The notes: generated by a model from the letters alone, not told the origin. A stretch of 64,000 nt of DNA from Vandiemenella viatica (GCA_031002005.1 CM061914.1:190048685-190112684); one strand, 5' to 3'. Positions 10,991-22,120 are shown, counted from the stretch's first letter. Numbers and translations are program-made.

Positions 10991-11040
10991 CTTAACGAGA
11001 AACTACTCTGCAACTCGTGGGTTTTAACTATGTATAAGTA

Positions 11041-11278
11041 CCGAGCGTGGTGGTGTAACGGTTAGCGTTCTGGCCTCGCATTCGGGAGGACGGCGGTTCG
11101 AATCCCCGTCCGGGCATCTACATTTGGGTTTTCCATGGTTTCCCAAATCACTCCAGGCAAATGTTGGGATGCTTCCTTCAAAAGTCAATGGCCGAATTCC
11201 TTCCCATTCCTTGCCCTCCATCCTTTCCCGTCTCTAAGGACCTCGCTGTTAAGAGACGTTAAGCAGTTGAAAAAAAAA
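11041..11278 (+). repeat. SINE-B (variant 3' tail) with TSD
   Basis: The head and body are as in SINE-A. After CCCGTCTCTAAGGACCTCG the tail is CTGTTAAGAGACGTTAAGCAG instead of the ACGTCGACGAGGCGTAAAGCC type. TATGTATAAGT occurs on both sides (11029 and 11279), an 11-bp TSD. Confidence 0.9.
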
Positions 11279-11309
11279 TATGTATAAGTGGAGACTTTCC
11301 AGGTGTACT

Positions 11310-11462
11310 TATGCAATATAATCCTCTCGGGTGCCCAGCCAGATGGTGTTGTATATACACAACGCTTCCACAATAAGCTCTGCTGATGATTACAACAGAC
11401 CTAGCTGTCGAAACGTCGTGTTTATACAACTCCATTCGGCTGGATACCCAAGGGGATTTCAT
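11310..11462 (+). repeat. Hammerhead-motif repeat unit
   Basis: Left part ATCCTCTCGGGTGCCCAGCC and right part CATTCGGCTGGATACCC are inverted, as in the 6.4-kb repeat. CTGATGA at 11383 and GAAAC at 11410 are in register. The inverted halves are diverged. Confidence 0.6.
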
Positions 11463-11486
11463 TATGTAACTATGGTTCGTTGCACT

Positions 11487-11766
11487 TAGTTGTCTTTTTC
11501 GGGGTTTGCGCTACGTTGTTTTTTTTCTGTTATTGCCTACGTTTCGGCTCCAACCTCGAACCCTCGTCAGGACTTCTCTTAATCAATCCGCTTGGTTTCC
11601 AACTGGATAACACTTGATCACTGTGTGCCGTGAATCAAGTGATCAAGTGTATCCGTAAACCAAGCAGATAGATAAAGCGAAGCCCTGAAGAAGGTGCAAG
11701 GATGGAGGCGAAACGTTGGCATTAGCAGCAAAAAAAAACTCATCGCAAACCCCGAAAAAGACAAGT
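11487..11766. repeat. Inverted repeat with two hammerhead-like cores
   Basis: CTTTTTCGGGGTTTGCG at the left is matched by the reverse complement at 11747-11766. Similarity continues through TACGTTTCGGCTCCA and GCTTGGTTT on both sides. The cores are CTGACGA/GAAAC on the minus strand (11541-11580) and CTGAAGA/GAAAC on the plus strand (11685-11714). A different family from the 6.4-kb repeat, with the same motif layout. Confidence 0.7.
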
Positions 11767-11929
11767 AATTGCATTTTTTTTTCAAAAATTACGCCAGCGA
11801 ATAGTGTGAAATTTTACATGAATCGTTGGTCTTAAAAGTCTTAAATATTAAGAAAAAGACTGTAACTAAGAACACTGATTAAACCATAATGTAGAGCGGA
11901 ATCCATGAACACAAACAATTGTTTCGCAT

Positions 11930-12500
11930 TTTGTACAGCGATGAACAGGAATTTTGCACTACCTCGGATGACCATAGTCGGCAATTATGGTGGAGACCTT
12001 GGGATAGGTCCCAGTCTTCCGATGTTTCGGAGAGGCACAGCGGTGTTGATGCTGACGTCATAGTGTAGGGAAGCCATCGGGTGTGACTTCAGGTCACGGC
12101 TGGTAGTGATTGAAGGAACTCTGACGGCACAACGGTACGTCACGGACATCCTGCGTCCTCACGTGTTACCTCTCACGCGACAGTACCAACAGGACAATGC
12201 TCGTCCACACACGGCACGTGTCTCTATGAACTGTCTGCGTGATGTTGAGGTACTCCCGTGACCAGCAAGATCCCCATATCTGTCCCCGATGGAACATGTG
12301 TGGGACCTGCTCTGACGTCAACTCCGTCCCAGTGCCAGTATCCAGGATATCAAGGACCAGTTACAACAGTTGTGGCCAGCTTGACTCAGGAGAGGATATA
12401 ACGGCTTTGTGACAGCCTTCACAACCGAATCAGTGCATGCATCCAGGACAGAGGGGGTGCAACGTCATACTGACAAGTGGGATCATTCTGTCAAGCTCTT
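11930..12500 (+). pseudogene. Tc1-like transposase, C-terminal half
   Basis: Conceptual translation in pieces gives FRSRLVVIEGTLTAQRYVT, DILRPHVLPLTRQYQQDNARPHTARV, then SPYLSPMEHVWDLL and a NGFVTAFT segment. QQDNARPHTA and SP..SPMEHVWD are Tc1-family landmarks around the second Asp and the final Asp/Glu. At least three stops make it a relic. No TIRs were identified. Confidence 0.75.
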
Positions 12501-12744
12501 CCTAAATTTGACTTGATTTTGTAATCACTAAAATTATATCACATATCCTGCCAACCATTAAAGTTTCATTTCGTTTCCTCTTTTCATCTGGATGCTTCTT
12601 TTTTTTCTCTTTTTTTGTCAAACAGTGTGTTTACAGTTATCAAAAAACCATCTGCTTTTTCCACTTTGGTTTCTCTGTGTATACGGATACACATATACAC
12701 CCATATACATACACACGCATATTGAGCTAGATCATATTTGTGGT

Positions 12745-12860
12745 TTCCAGAAATACCTCCAGTCGAATGCTCGTCTGGTTCCTTCCGAACGCCATGGCAG
12801 AATTCCTTCCCGTTCCTTGTCTTTGCCTCTAATAACCTGGACGTTGACAATACGTAAAGA
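12745..12860 (+). repeat. SINE-A 3' fragment
   Basis: Retains CCATGGCAGAATTCCTTCCC, GTTCCTTG and CTCTAATAACCTGGACG, i.e. the 3' half of SINE-A. The head is missing. Confidence 0.7.
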
Positions 12861-12884
12861 TCGAACGAAAATAATAATAATTCG

Positions 12885-13405
12885 TATTGAAGATGAAAAA
12901 AGATATAGAAAACATTGAGAAAAAAGAACGCAAAATTACAAGGAACATTTTGTGCCCAAATCTCATAAGATAACTATACACACTCGAAAGCAATCAGGAA
13001 ATCTTACAATATTCAGACATTCACAGTGATATTAGAATATGCAGACTAAATTTTGACTGACACATATCAAAAGAATGAACCCTAACAGACTCACAAGACA
13101 AATAGTTGATTCTATGAAAACCGAAGTAAACGACTATCAGATACAATAAAATGCATTGGAGAAATCAAGAAAGACCTCAAATTAACAGGAAACGCTCCAA
13201 AAGATATCGAAAAATTTAAATCCAAAATTCACAAGTGGCAAGTTGGCCGGGAGGAAAGACTAAAGAAAAGACCTGGAACAACATGGTTAGATGAGAGGAA
13301 AGAAGCCCACAGCAAACGTATGAAGGAAATATGGGCACAAAGGAAAGCGAACAAACGCTTCTGAGCACTTTGCGTAGACCTAATGGGCTTATCAGCAAAT
13401 AATAA
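12885..13405 (+). pseudogene. LINE family L-D 3' fragment
   Basis: Translated pieces KKDIENIEKKERKITRNI and PGTTWLDERKEAHSKRMKEIW match the L-D copy at 8.2-9.0 kb (RDIENIQKQERRIIRKI, TWTEERKLAFSKR). There are many stops. It ends in AATAATAATA near 13405. Confidence 0.65.
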
Positions 13406-13477
13406 TACATCTACATCTGGACTCTGTAATTCATAAATACTGTGGGTGGCAGAGGGTGCTAAGCACGAATCCTAATT

Positions 13478-14780
13478 TTTTTTTTTTAATTATTTGGCTT
13501 TAAGTGCCTAGGCACTATACAACCATCATCCATTTGTACATACATATATAAACTTTTTACATTTAGGTAAGAGAGCAAGACTTGACATGATTAGTAAAAC
13601 ATAAACGATAGAACTAGGTAAACTGATTATTCAGAAAGGAACATTTTTGTATATCCCCTAAAGGGGTTTGACACATTATGTTTAAATACAATTGCTCACA
13701 CTTAATTACAAATGATACAGTGTAATATACAGATATATAAATTATTGTTAATTCCTTATAGTTGTTGTTTTTTTTTTTTTTTGACATTACAATGATTAAA
13801 ATCCTTACAATCAACTAGTTTTTCACATCTAAATTTTTATATTAGTTGACTTTACAAAGTTACTTAGCAACTTGTATATGGTCACGTTGTTACCGTACAA
13901 TAGACAGCTAATGCTTGTTGGGAGAGGTATTCCATAGTTGACGAGTTGTTTTATAAATCTTTGTCGATGTTGTTTATATTTAGGGCATGAAAACACTACG
14001 TGATTAATATCCCCTATTTCTGCTCTATCGCAATCACAAATATCAGTATTTAGGATGTGTATCCGATGTAAATGCTGGGGGAATAAACCATGGTTAAAGC
14101 GCATTCTAATTATAGTGGAAATGACGCCTCTATGATCCGGAAAGTTGAAGAACCATGGGCGGGATGGTATTCGGGGTTGAATCAATCCATAATGATGTCC
14201 CTTCCTGCTTTTGCTGGAGTCCCATTCAGTTTGCCATTTGTTCAGAGCCTTTGTTTTTATTTTGAAGAGGTAGTCAGTGTACGGAAGCTGGATATCCAAG
14301 GTGTCTCCTATTCTAGCGGCTGTCTTTGCCATTTGATCCACTGTTTCGTTATCCGGAACCCCTGCATGTGCTTTTAGCCAAAGGAAGTTTATGGATTTAT
14401 TTCTTCTGGACAATTCTAGATATGTCTCCACAATCTTAACTATAAATTGATTGGTTTTCTTGCCCAAAAATTTTCTTTGGATGGAGTTCAGTACGCTAAG
14501 CGAGTCAGAGATTATTAAAAAACTCGTCTCAGTCAATGTCAAGCTGTGCTCAAGTGCTCTTAATATAGCGATGGCTTCTGCCGTATAAATTGATGTATTC
14601 GATGGTAATTTGTACTTTTCTTGATACTTGGTCCTCGGGCAATAAAAGGCGCAGCCTACTCCATCCCCTGAGTCTATTTTGGATCCGTCCGTATATATAA
14701 AAAACGAATAATTCCAATTGTCCTCCAGGTATTTCCTTACTGCTTGTTTGTAAGTGACATGTTGGTTGGTCTCAGGAGTT
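13478..14780 (-). mobile_element. RNase H-bearing LINE (L-C), 5'-truncated, with 13-bp TSD
   Basis: Minus-strand retrotransposon with a T run (poly-A complement) at its plus-strand left end. Perfect TSD ACGAATCCTAATT at 13465-13477 and 14781-14793. The 5' end is truncated inside ORF2. It inserted into the 3' UTR of the CR1-like LINE. Confidence 0.9.
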
Positions 14781-14783
14781 ACG
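13829..14783 (-). CDS. LINE ORF2 C-terminus with RNase H domain (open)
   Basis: An uninterrupted frame of about 318 codons, extended to 325 by target sequence that supplies an accidental ATG. RNase H landmarks in order: FIYTDGS (Asp), TAEAIAILRAL (Glu), LIISDSLSVL (Asp), LKAHAGVPDNETVD (His and final Asp). The C-terminal zinc-knuckle-like region ICDC...GDINHVVFSCPKY matches the CCHC-type end of I/Jockey-group LINEs. Endonuclease and RT domains are absent because of 5' truncation. No promoter is evident, so expression is unlikely. The open frame and perfect TSD indicate a young insertion. Confidence 0.85.
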
Positions 14784-14789
14784 AATCCT

Positions 14790-15600
14790 AATTCTGTGCA
14801 TCCCAATCCCGAACAGAACGAGGAAAGAAGGAATACATAAAAGCATCAGTGCGGCATCTTATTTCTCTAATCTTATCCCTCCTGTCATTGCGACCTAAAT
14901 AGGTTGGCGGAAGAAGTATTTCATTGAACTCGTAAATTAAAGAATTTCGCATTTTCTCCAATAAATTTAAATGAAAATGACGTCGTCTGTCTGCCAAAAA
15001 ATCCCAGCCCAACCCACGTATCAACTCCGTGACACTTTCGTAAGGACTGTAACTAGCGGTCACGAATCGAGCGGCTCTCCTCTGTACTTTCTCTAACGTA
15101 TCAATCAATCCCTTGCGATACGGAACCCAAATTCCATTACAGTATTCAAAATGTGGACCCACTAGTGTTTTGTATGCTATTTCATCTGTATGAACATTAA
15201 AACTTATCAAAATACGACGTATGAATCGTAATCTAGAATTAGCTTTGCCTACGATGTGCAAGTGCCATTTCATGTTGCTGTGTACTATTACGCCCATATA
15301 CTTCAGGGAAATGTACCGTGTCAACAGCTGAATCGTTAACATTGTACTCGTGAGCAAACTGATTCTTTTTGTTACTTATTCCCATTGCCTAGCACTTTTC
15401 GCAGTTAAGTGTGAGCTGCCATTTATGGCACCATTCCGAAACAACATCCAGATCGCGCCGAATTTCTAAGCAATCGTCAGAGCACCTTACTTCCATGTAG
15501 ATAAGTGCATCATCAGCAAACAATCGCAACCTGCAATTAACGTTGACACAGAGATCGTTTATAAAAAAAAAAATTAGAAAAAGAAGTGGTAATAATAATA
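14790..15600 (-). pseudogene. CR1-like LINE reverse transcriptase, 3' part
   Basis: Minus strand: LRLFADDALIYM (catalytic FADD box), CHKWQLTLNCEKC, a frame break, then LKYMGVIVHSNMKWHLHI, GIWVPYRKGLIDTLEKVQRR, LGWDFLADRRRHFHLNLLEK and the end FFPRSVRDWDAQN. The domain order is the RT palm, thumb and C-terminus of CR1-like elements. The frame is broken near 15360-15390 and the 5' half is missing. Confidence 0.8.
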
Positions 15601-15799
15601 ATGATAATAACAACAAATCGATCTATCGAAGATTTATGAGGAAGGTCGATAACTTTTATCTGTTTTATTTTACTGAAAGCTACTTCCACAATGAGCTCAG
15701 TAATATTGTACTCGATGGATTAACAAAGAAAAATCGAAAGAAACACTCCTGAGAAAAGCTTTCCTGCCATCCGGTTTTCCCTCTAAGAGGTCTCTTGCT

Positions 15800-16280
15800 A
15801 TATGAAACTGCAGAGAAAGGCCCTACATCGCCCTGTGGAACTCTCTCCCCCCCCCTTCACCCCTCTCCCCAACATTCTCCCCCGTGGCGGCGGTCGCCTT
15901 TTTAATTATTTGGACGGTCGTCTCGGCCCGAGGACTCGTAAACTCCGCCGCGACAGAGATTTGGCGCGCAGAGGTTGGTATCACTGGTCGGTATTTCCCG
16001 CCGTGCATCTCGGAAGTTGGCAGGCTGGACGGGGTAGAGGGGCTCTGTAATTACGATCGATAAAAACTTGACACACAGGCTGACTCACAAGTTCACCCGA
16101 AAACAGGTCGGTTTATTGTTTCCGCACAATTAACCCGAAATAAATCTCGAGTGAGAAACAACGCCGCCGCAAACAACACTAATGGACCCATCTCGCCGGT
16201 TAACGAGGTAGCAGGTAATTACCAGCGGCCAGATTACCCGCGCGACACGCTGTACAGGACAGCACAGACGCGCTGTCTAT
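15800..16280. other. GC-rich low-copy block
   Basis: Contains a pyrimidine run (CTCTCCCCCCCCCTTCACCC), then balanced GC-rich DNA with CpG-rich words such as GCCGCCGCAAACAACAC and TTTGGCGCGCAGAGG. No convincing codon structure. Possibly host regulatory DNA. Confidence 0.3.
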
Positions 16281-16310
16281 GGGGTTACTACACCTTACAG
16301 TTACTACTTC

Positions 16311-17860
16311 GGGAGCGTCCATAAACTACGAGGCTCAATCTAGGGGTGGGGGAGGGGTTGGCTGGAAAGCTGTTCTAGGCTACGTGGAGGGGGTGGATTT
16401 CCGAGCCAGGCAACGTAGCTTTTCATTCATATTATTTGTTACAGTTAAAATTAGGTACATAACACCAGGTGCGGCCTTAGCCATTGCGAGGCCCTTGTCC
16501 TTTGTACAAAATATGTTAATCGCAAGTAGGTATTTATGATGATCGACGAAAAATGCAAACGCCATAAAAAATATATTTCGAGTTTTAAAATATTATATTG
16601 CAAGACTTATTAAAAGTTAACAAACATAAAGAGGACACATTTTTAAGGATAAACTGAAGTACATTATGACCTTGAAAGATACACGCAGGGATTTAAAAAT
16701 GATGTTTGCGGCTTTTCCTGAGACTAAAATATTTAATTAAAGCACAAGAATCTAACGAATGAGCTATGTAATTTTCAATTCAATAATAGGAAGGGCCGTT
16801 AACCGATCTTGTGACATGGAATTCCTCAAATATGTATTAATAATTTTTAACTTCTTTCTGCTGACGCAACTGAATTACGTCTGGTGACAATAATTCTCAA
16901 GGCTACTTCGATAGTGGTGTACACTTCAGTAATTCAGTTAATGTTTTTTCTATTATTACTTCATCACCGAGATAACGCCGTCGTTTTCTTCTTATACACG
17001 GATAAACATATTTAGTTCTTCATGCAATTCTTGTCCACCAATTTCAGATGTTTCTCCTGCTGTTATACAAATGTGACATTGAATAAATCTGAATGAGAAA
17101 TTTTGGTTAGATAGTTATTAATATATACTATACTACACTACCGACTTTATTTTATTGTTATCACTAATATCTAAAGATAAAATATTTTTTAACATAAATT
17201 TCAATCAACTCGGGTTGCTGCGCGAGGCCCCTCCAAGAGCTAGGCCCTGGGCGATTGCCCTGTTCGCCACCCCCTAAGGCCGCCTCTGCAGAACACACAA
17301 CAGCATATAAATATTTATTTCCGTCATTTAATTAACTCCGTAGGTAGTTTCCGATATTCTGACAAGAGAAAACATTATGTCGGATGTGGAGTACGGGGCT
17401 ACGCTACTAGATGGCGCCACAGACGCAGCGAGCAGGATGCCAGCGCCACAGCGACTGCAGAGTGACCTACACGGAACTCTTTTGCTGCCTGACCATCGAG
17501 GCGATTTCACTCCGCTATCTGTCATTGTGTATTGTGAGACTGAGTCTAATAAACCGGATACTTGTATCATCTATGTTCTCGTAGTTACTCTCCACTGTCA
17601 GAGGGATATCCACAGCCTACCTTCGCTAATGAGCCATCTACCTCGAACCGGGAACTCCATTCAACCCACCCGACTCCTGATCTTCCTCGGATGGACCAGA
17701 CTGGCACAAAATGTCCTCTGGAATCAATAGGGAAAATAGCTACGTGCTACGCATAGAAGGGGGGGGGTGGGGGAGTAGAGGCAAAAGGCACGTCGCGCTA
17801 CATGGCGGGAGGGGGGTCACAGGAGGCCAAAAAGGAGCTACGTAGTTTATGAACGCTCCC
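16311..17860. mobile_element. TIR element M1, long copy
   Basis: GGGAGCGTCCATAAACTACG at 16311 matches in inverted form TAGTTTATGAACGCTCCC ending at 17860. Inside each end lies a G-rich tract beside a (C)TACGTGG-type word, as in the short copy at 33.1-33.5 kb. No transposase is present. The flanks share at most TC, so superfamily and TSD are unresolved. Confidence 0.7.
17378..17616 (+). repeat. Possible small solo LTR
   Basis: Starts TGTCGGATGTGG and ends GATATCCACA, with a central TAATAAACC polyadenylation-like word. Size and TG...CA ends suit an LTR, but no TSD is visible and there is no second copy in the window. It lies inside the M1 element. Confidence 0.25.
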
Positions 17861-17956
17861 TCGGACAGTATACGTTTCTTGTAAATGGATGTAAGATATG
17901 CTGTGTGTTACTTGTACCAAGTTGTAGCGGACATACATCAAGCAAACGCGTGTGTA

Positions 17957-18215
17957 TCCCACTTTAATAAAATGATTTGTGCCTGGAGACTGCGCTCACC
18001 TCGTTGGATCGGAACCTTCGGCCTCCGCCCCAGGTGTCAGTTACACTGACTGTCACAGCAACGCTGCTTGGATGACCAGAAAAATTTCAATTACTTGTGC
18101 TTATCCACTTCATTAAAATGAGTTGAGCCTGGAGACTGCGCCCACCTCAGTGCCGATAGTGCCTCAAGTGTTAATTACGCTGACTGCCACCACAGCGCTG
18201 TTTCATGAACACCCA
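17957..18215 (+). repeat. Tandem duplication, about 150 bp, two diverged units
   Basis: TGCCTGGAGACTGCGCTCACCTC (17980) recurs as AGCCTGGAGACTGCGCCCACCTC (18127). GTGTCAGTTACACTGACTG recurs as GTGTTAATTACGCTGACTG. Function unknown. Confidence 0.6.
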
Positions 18216-18979
18216 CATCCGCAAAAACGACCTTCTTCACAACCCTGACTTGAGATAGATAGATTAAAAATAGTAACGTGACGTTCGCTCAAATTTACAT
18301 GTTACTTTCTGTTTGGTTACGACAACTAGATGCAGAAATTCACGCAAGGACAACAGGGGTTGATTTGACGCAGTATTCTCTCAAGCAGATACTGGAACCA
18401 AGTGACTACATCAGCGCCGGATTTAAACTTTTTTTTAGTGTCGGCTGTTCATTTTGTGCCACCCTTTTCCCCTTCATGCTTATACTAATCACTAATTTGT
18501 GTTACCTTTATTAGGTAGCAAACGATTATATGGATATGTGAATGGATATAGATTAAGAGTGACTTCATTACTTGAAAGTATTCAGATTTAGTCATAAAAT
18601 AGAAACAATAAAAAGGAATGTTTATTATGAAACAAGTATACAAACAAGAAAATAAAAAATGTAATACATAATTATAGTTTTTATGGGATTTTTGATTGGT
18701 AAACATAGAAGAACAACTTTCTCCCTGTCAGTTTTCCATACGACAAACTTCGTAACACACTTTTTATCGGCAAAGAACAGAAAACACGTTAAAGGTCGGG
18801 CCACACTTGACCGACACCGGGGCGCAGCGCACCCGAGACGTGACACGGCCGAGTGTCGGCTCGCCCCCCTCGCGCTCGGCCGCGTGACGGACGTGTTCTT
18901 ATAGTCAGTCTCCTTTAGTGGTTGTCTTTTCCGCTCAAAACTTATATTATGAGACCATATCCTGGAAAAGACTTGACAA

Positions 18980-19360
18980 ATGATAAAAAAAATATATAAC
19001 TACCGCTTGAGCAGGGCAAGGAGGGTGTCTGAAAATGCATTTGGCATTTTGCAGCAAAAATTTCGAATATTCACAAGAAGGCTTCAGGGAAAGCCGGAAA
19101 ACATAACATTGATTGTATTGGCTGTATGTGTCTTGCACAACTTTATTCGAAAAAATGAAGGCTACATTATTTTTGAACACGTTGAGAAACAAGACACAAG
19201 TGCTATCAACAGTGACAGGTTATCAAATCTCAGTCAGTTGCCCCGCCTACGTGGAAGGTCTTCAGAGGCAGCATTTGATGTGCGAGAACAGATTAAATAT
19301 TTTCTGAATTCCCCTGAGGGAAGCGTGGACTGGCAAGCTGAAACTGTACTGGCAATTTGA
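18980..19360 (+). pseudogene. Harbinger transposase C-terminus
   Basis: Open frame with SRARRVSENAFGILQQKFRI, then ENITLIVLAVCVLHNFIRKN. This is the conserved C-terminal block of the DDE nuclease of HARBI1/PIF transposases (R..VEN.FG....F; VL.NF). The Glu of SEN is present, but the upstream Asp residues were lost in the internal deletion. It converges on the MADF ORF. Confidence 0.85.
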
Positions 19361-19729
19361 AAATGTTAAGATTAAAAATAATAAATGTATGCAAATTGAG
19401 TGTAATAAATTGTACTGTATTATTAAATTCATTTATTTACGAAATCCTCATCACATTTTGAAATAGAACTAACATTGGTTTACTGCTGTTTATGGAAGAA
19501 AAAATGTATTTCGTACGATAACAAATTAAAATTTTAAGTAAATCAAGGAGAACACAAAATTACTTATTTTGTGTTCTCTGTATAACTTGAATACTGTTTT
19601 TTTTAAATATATATTTTCTCATTTGCTTTTTTCTCTAATATGCTCAACGATAATAACTTTTATCTAGAGGTTACAGATATTTTTTTTCAAATTCTATGAT
19701 TAGTGTATTATCCACAGATTTTTGACTTA

Positions 19730-20028
19730 CCTTTTGCTTCCAGCGTGGTTGAAATGTTTTCCCAGATTTTATCTTTATAATCCAGATTTCTGTATTTCTC
19801 TTTAGTTTGTTCATACAGTACCGGATATTTTCTAACTTCCTCTACAAGTTTTTCCACATCCACCATGCTGAAAACGCACTGTTGCTGTTGTAAAGGATCC
19901 AAACTTTCTGAACAACTCACTATTTCCACCAGACCGACACCGGGGCGCAACGTCAAAAAGTAAACTAAACTAATCGGAGCCGAGTGTCGGCCGTGTGTCG
20001 GACGGCATGCGGTGTCGTTTGAACTCAC
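19730..20028 (-). pseudogene. MADF-domain protein, first exon (Harbinger second ORF)
   Basis: The ATG at 20028 opens a frame ending in VDVEKLVEEVRKYPVLYEQT, then KYRNLDYKDKIWENISTTL, the first half of a MADF (Myb/SANT-like) DNA-binding domain. It runs into an AAAG|GTAAGT donor at about 19732, so the rest was presumably in a second exon, now lost. In Harbinger elements such a protein helps the transposase enter the nucleus and bind DNA (family knowledge). Confidence 0.75.
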
Positions 20029-20109
20029 TTCAATCGAGTGACCGACAACAATACGAAAAGTGTCGTTGCGCCCCGGTGTTGGTCAAGTGTGGCCCGACCT
20101 TAAGACGTA

Positions 20110-22120
20110 GGGCCCTATTACACTAGGCGACTTGGCGGCGCAACCAGCCGCGGCACTGGTGTCTCTGTTGGCGACGCAACCAGGATTCTGGTGGCGCCGC
20201 CAGCCAGCCACTCGCACAACCGAGCAGTCACTTTGCTGTTATCCTCGCATTGTACGCGAATTGTGTAGCTGAATCTGTCCAGTGATCTACAGAATGTCAC
20301 CTTGGAAATGACGGGAAGCGAAAGTGTAGAGAAGACAAAGGGGTAAAGCAAGAAGAATTTCTCATTTTCGTATCTTTCCCGGTAATATCAACCTTTACTA
20401 AGTACAATGATTAAAAGAAAGACGATTTAGACATTCTTAAGTAATTAAAAAACTTGTTGTCTGAATACAGTTTAATTGCGATGGAGCTAACACTCCGGTA
20501 GCAATTTGCACATTTACAGCACTTTCTTCACCCTCCTCCTTTCCTCCAATGAGTCCCAATCCAGCTCCTGTATCATATCAGTTACTGACTGGGTCCTGCG
20601 ATAATTTCCACAAACAAATCTAGCAGCTCTTCTTTGCACACCTTCCAACTCCTGTATTTGATCTCCAAAATGTGGTCCCAAACTACACCACCATATTCAA
20701 CAAATGATCTGACCAAAGTTTTGTAACCCAACTCCCTAACTTCTCTGTTACATCCTCTCATCACCCTCTTCAGCAAATGAAGGATTTTGTAACCTTTTTC
20801 TACCACCTGCCCAATTGAGTTTATCAAACGTTATGCAAAGAATTTACACTTCATCAAGCAAATCTGACCCCACTCTGTAATCATAATTAACCTTTAGATC
20901 TATTTATCTTTGTATCTTATAAGCCGACTCTTCTTGGCATTTATCTTCATTCCATGCTGACCTACCCATTTAGATATTCTATCCAGATCATCCTGCAACT
21001 GTTCAGTCTTCACCTGTTTTTATCCTATTGTATACCATTGTATCATTTGAAAAATGCCTAGATTCTGACCGTAACATAGTCATTCATTAGAATAATGAAC
21101 AGCAACTCCCATATTTACTTCCACTTCTCTTGATAATGTATTTCCTACTCTAACCCTTTGCTTTCTGACTTTTAAGAATTCCTGTGCCCAGCAAGTAACT
21201 TTTTCATTCAATTCAATACATTTCAGTTTATTTAAAACCATTTTATGGCTCACTCTGTCAAATGCCTTAGAAAGATCTAGTGCCACACTATCAACTTGGC
21301 CTCCCATTTCAAATTCATTTGAAATATCTTGCATATAGCCCACTATCTGAGATTCAAATGAGTATCCTTGCCTAAAGCTATGTTGTCGATCTGAAAACTA
21401 GTTTCGTTCTTCACATACATTTCTTATATAGTTGCATATCTCTCAATCATTCTGCCCATCACTGATGACAAACTAATTGGCCAGGAATTTTCACCATATT
21501 TTTAACCCTTCCTTTATGAACTGGTACTACTATCGGTCTTTTCCAATCCTTTGGTAAGCAGCAAGTCTCCAAACTCATTTTAAACCAAATTTGAAGGTAA
21601 GGTACAATATCCTATCCCACAACCTTTAATAAATATGTAGTAATATTACCTACACCAGTTACACCAGTTTTAGCTTTCTGAGTTACTTCGCAATTTCCTG
21701 AAAATTTATTTCAAATTTTGTAGGTTCGTCGTTTATAATCTCCTCTGATTCATTCCCTCCCATCACAGGATGACTGTCCCCAGTTGTCTCACCAAACCTG
21801 AACACTCAGTATCTCTGCAATTTTAAAATTGTAAAGGGGCATATGAACAGTAGACTGAACGCGTGGTGGCGAGTCTGGCGGCGCCGCCAGGTGGCCTAGT
21901 GTAATAAGCTACGTAAGATACAATGCCCCGCCACGACTCTCGGCCACCAGTGGTTGCCCGCCTGGTCGCCGGGCAGGGCAGCCAGCCGGCCGCCAGTTTC
22001 TGGCGGCGCCACTGGCTGCCCTAGTGTAATAAGCTCCATAAGACCCTGTGCCCAGCGACGAGCAGAGCCGCCAGTGGCCCGGCTGGTTGCGCCGCCAAGT
22101 CGCCTAGTGTAATAAGGCCC
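20110..22120. mobile_element. Second Harbinger-like TIR element with GTA flanks
   Basis: GGGCCCTATTACACTAGGCG, then ACTTGGCGGCGCAACCAGCC, at 20110 is mirrored by GGCTGGTTGCGCCGCCAAGT, then CGCCTAGTGTAATAAGGCCC, ending at 22120. GTA flanks both ends. It starts 9 bp after the previous element. CTAGTGTAATAAG also occurs near 21897 and 22021, so the right end is partly repeated. A LINE at 20466-21840 fills the interior. Confidence 0.75.
20466..21840 (-). pseudogene. LINE family L-A, RT to 3' end
   Basis: Minus strand from the RT finger/palm region (VDSVALDLSKAFDRVSHKMV) to the C-terminus (GQVVEKGYKILHLLKRVMRG, LVRSFVEYGGVVWD) and the 3' UTR ending GCTCCATCGCAATTAAA. The catalytic ADD box falls in a broken stretch near 21050. 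Several stops and frameshifts. Truncated 5'. Confidence 0.8.

Larger units (their letters stand above)
13407..15600 (-). mobile_element. CR1-like LINE (L-B group), split by a younger LINE
   Basis: Minus-strand RT/C-terminal coding at 14797-15600 plus the 3' UTR at 13407-13464 belong together once the insert at 13478-14780 is removed. The 3' UTR phrase CCCTCTGCCACCCACAGTA is related to the 3' end of the LINE at 41.4-42.6 kb. Confidence 0.75.
18793..20100. mobile_element. PIF/Harbinger element with TAA TSD
   Basis: TIRs AGGTCGGGCCACACTTGACC (18793) and its inverse ending at 20100 differ by few bases. TAA flanks both sides (18790-18792 and 20101-20103), the 3-bp TWA target duplication typical of PIF/Harbinger. 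It encodes fragments of both usual proteins. At 1.3 kb it is internally deleted. Confidence 0.9.
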
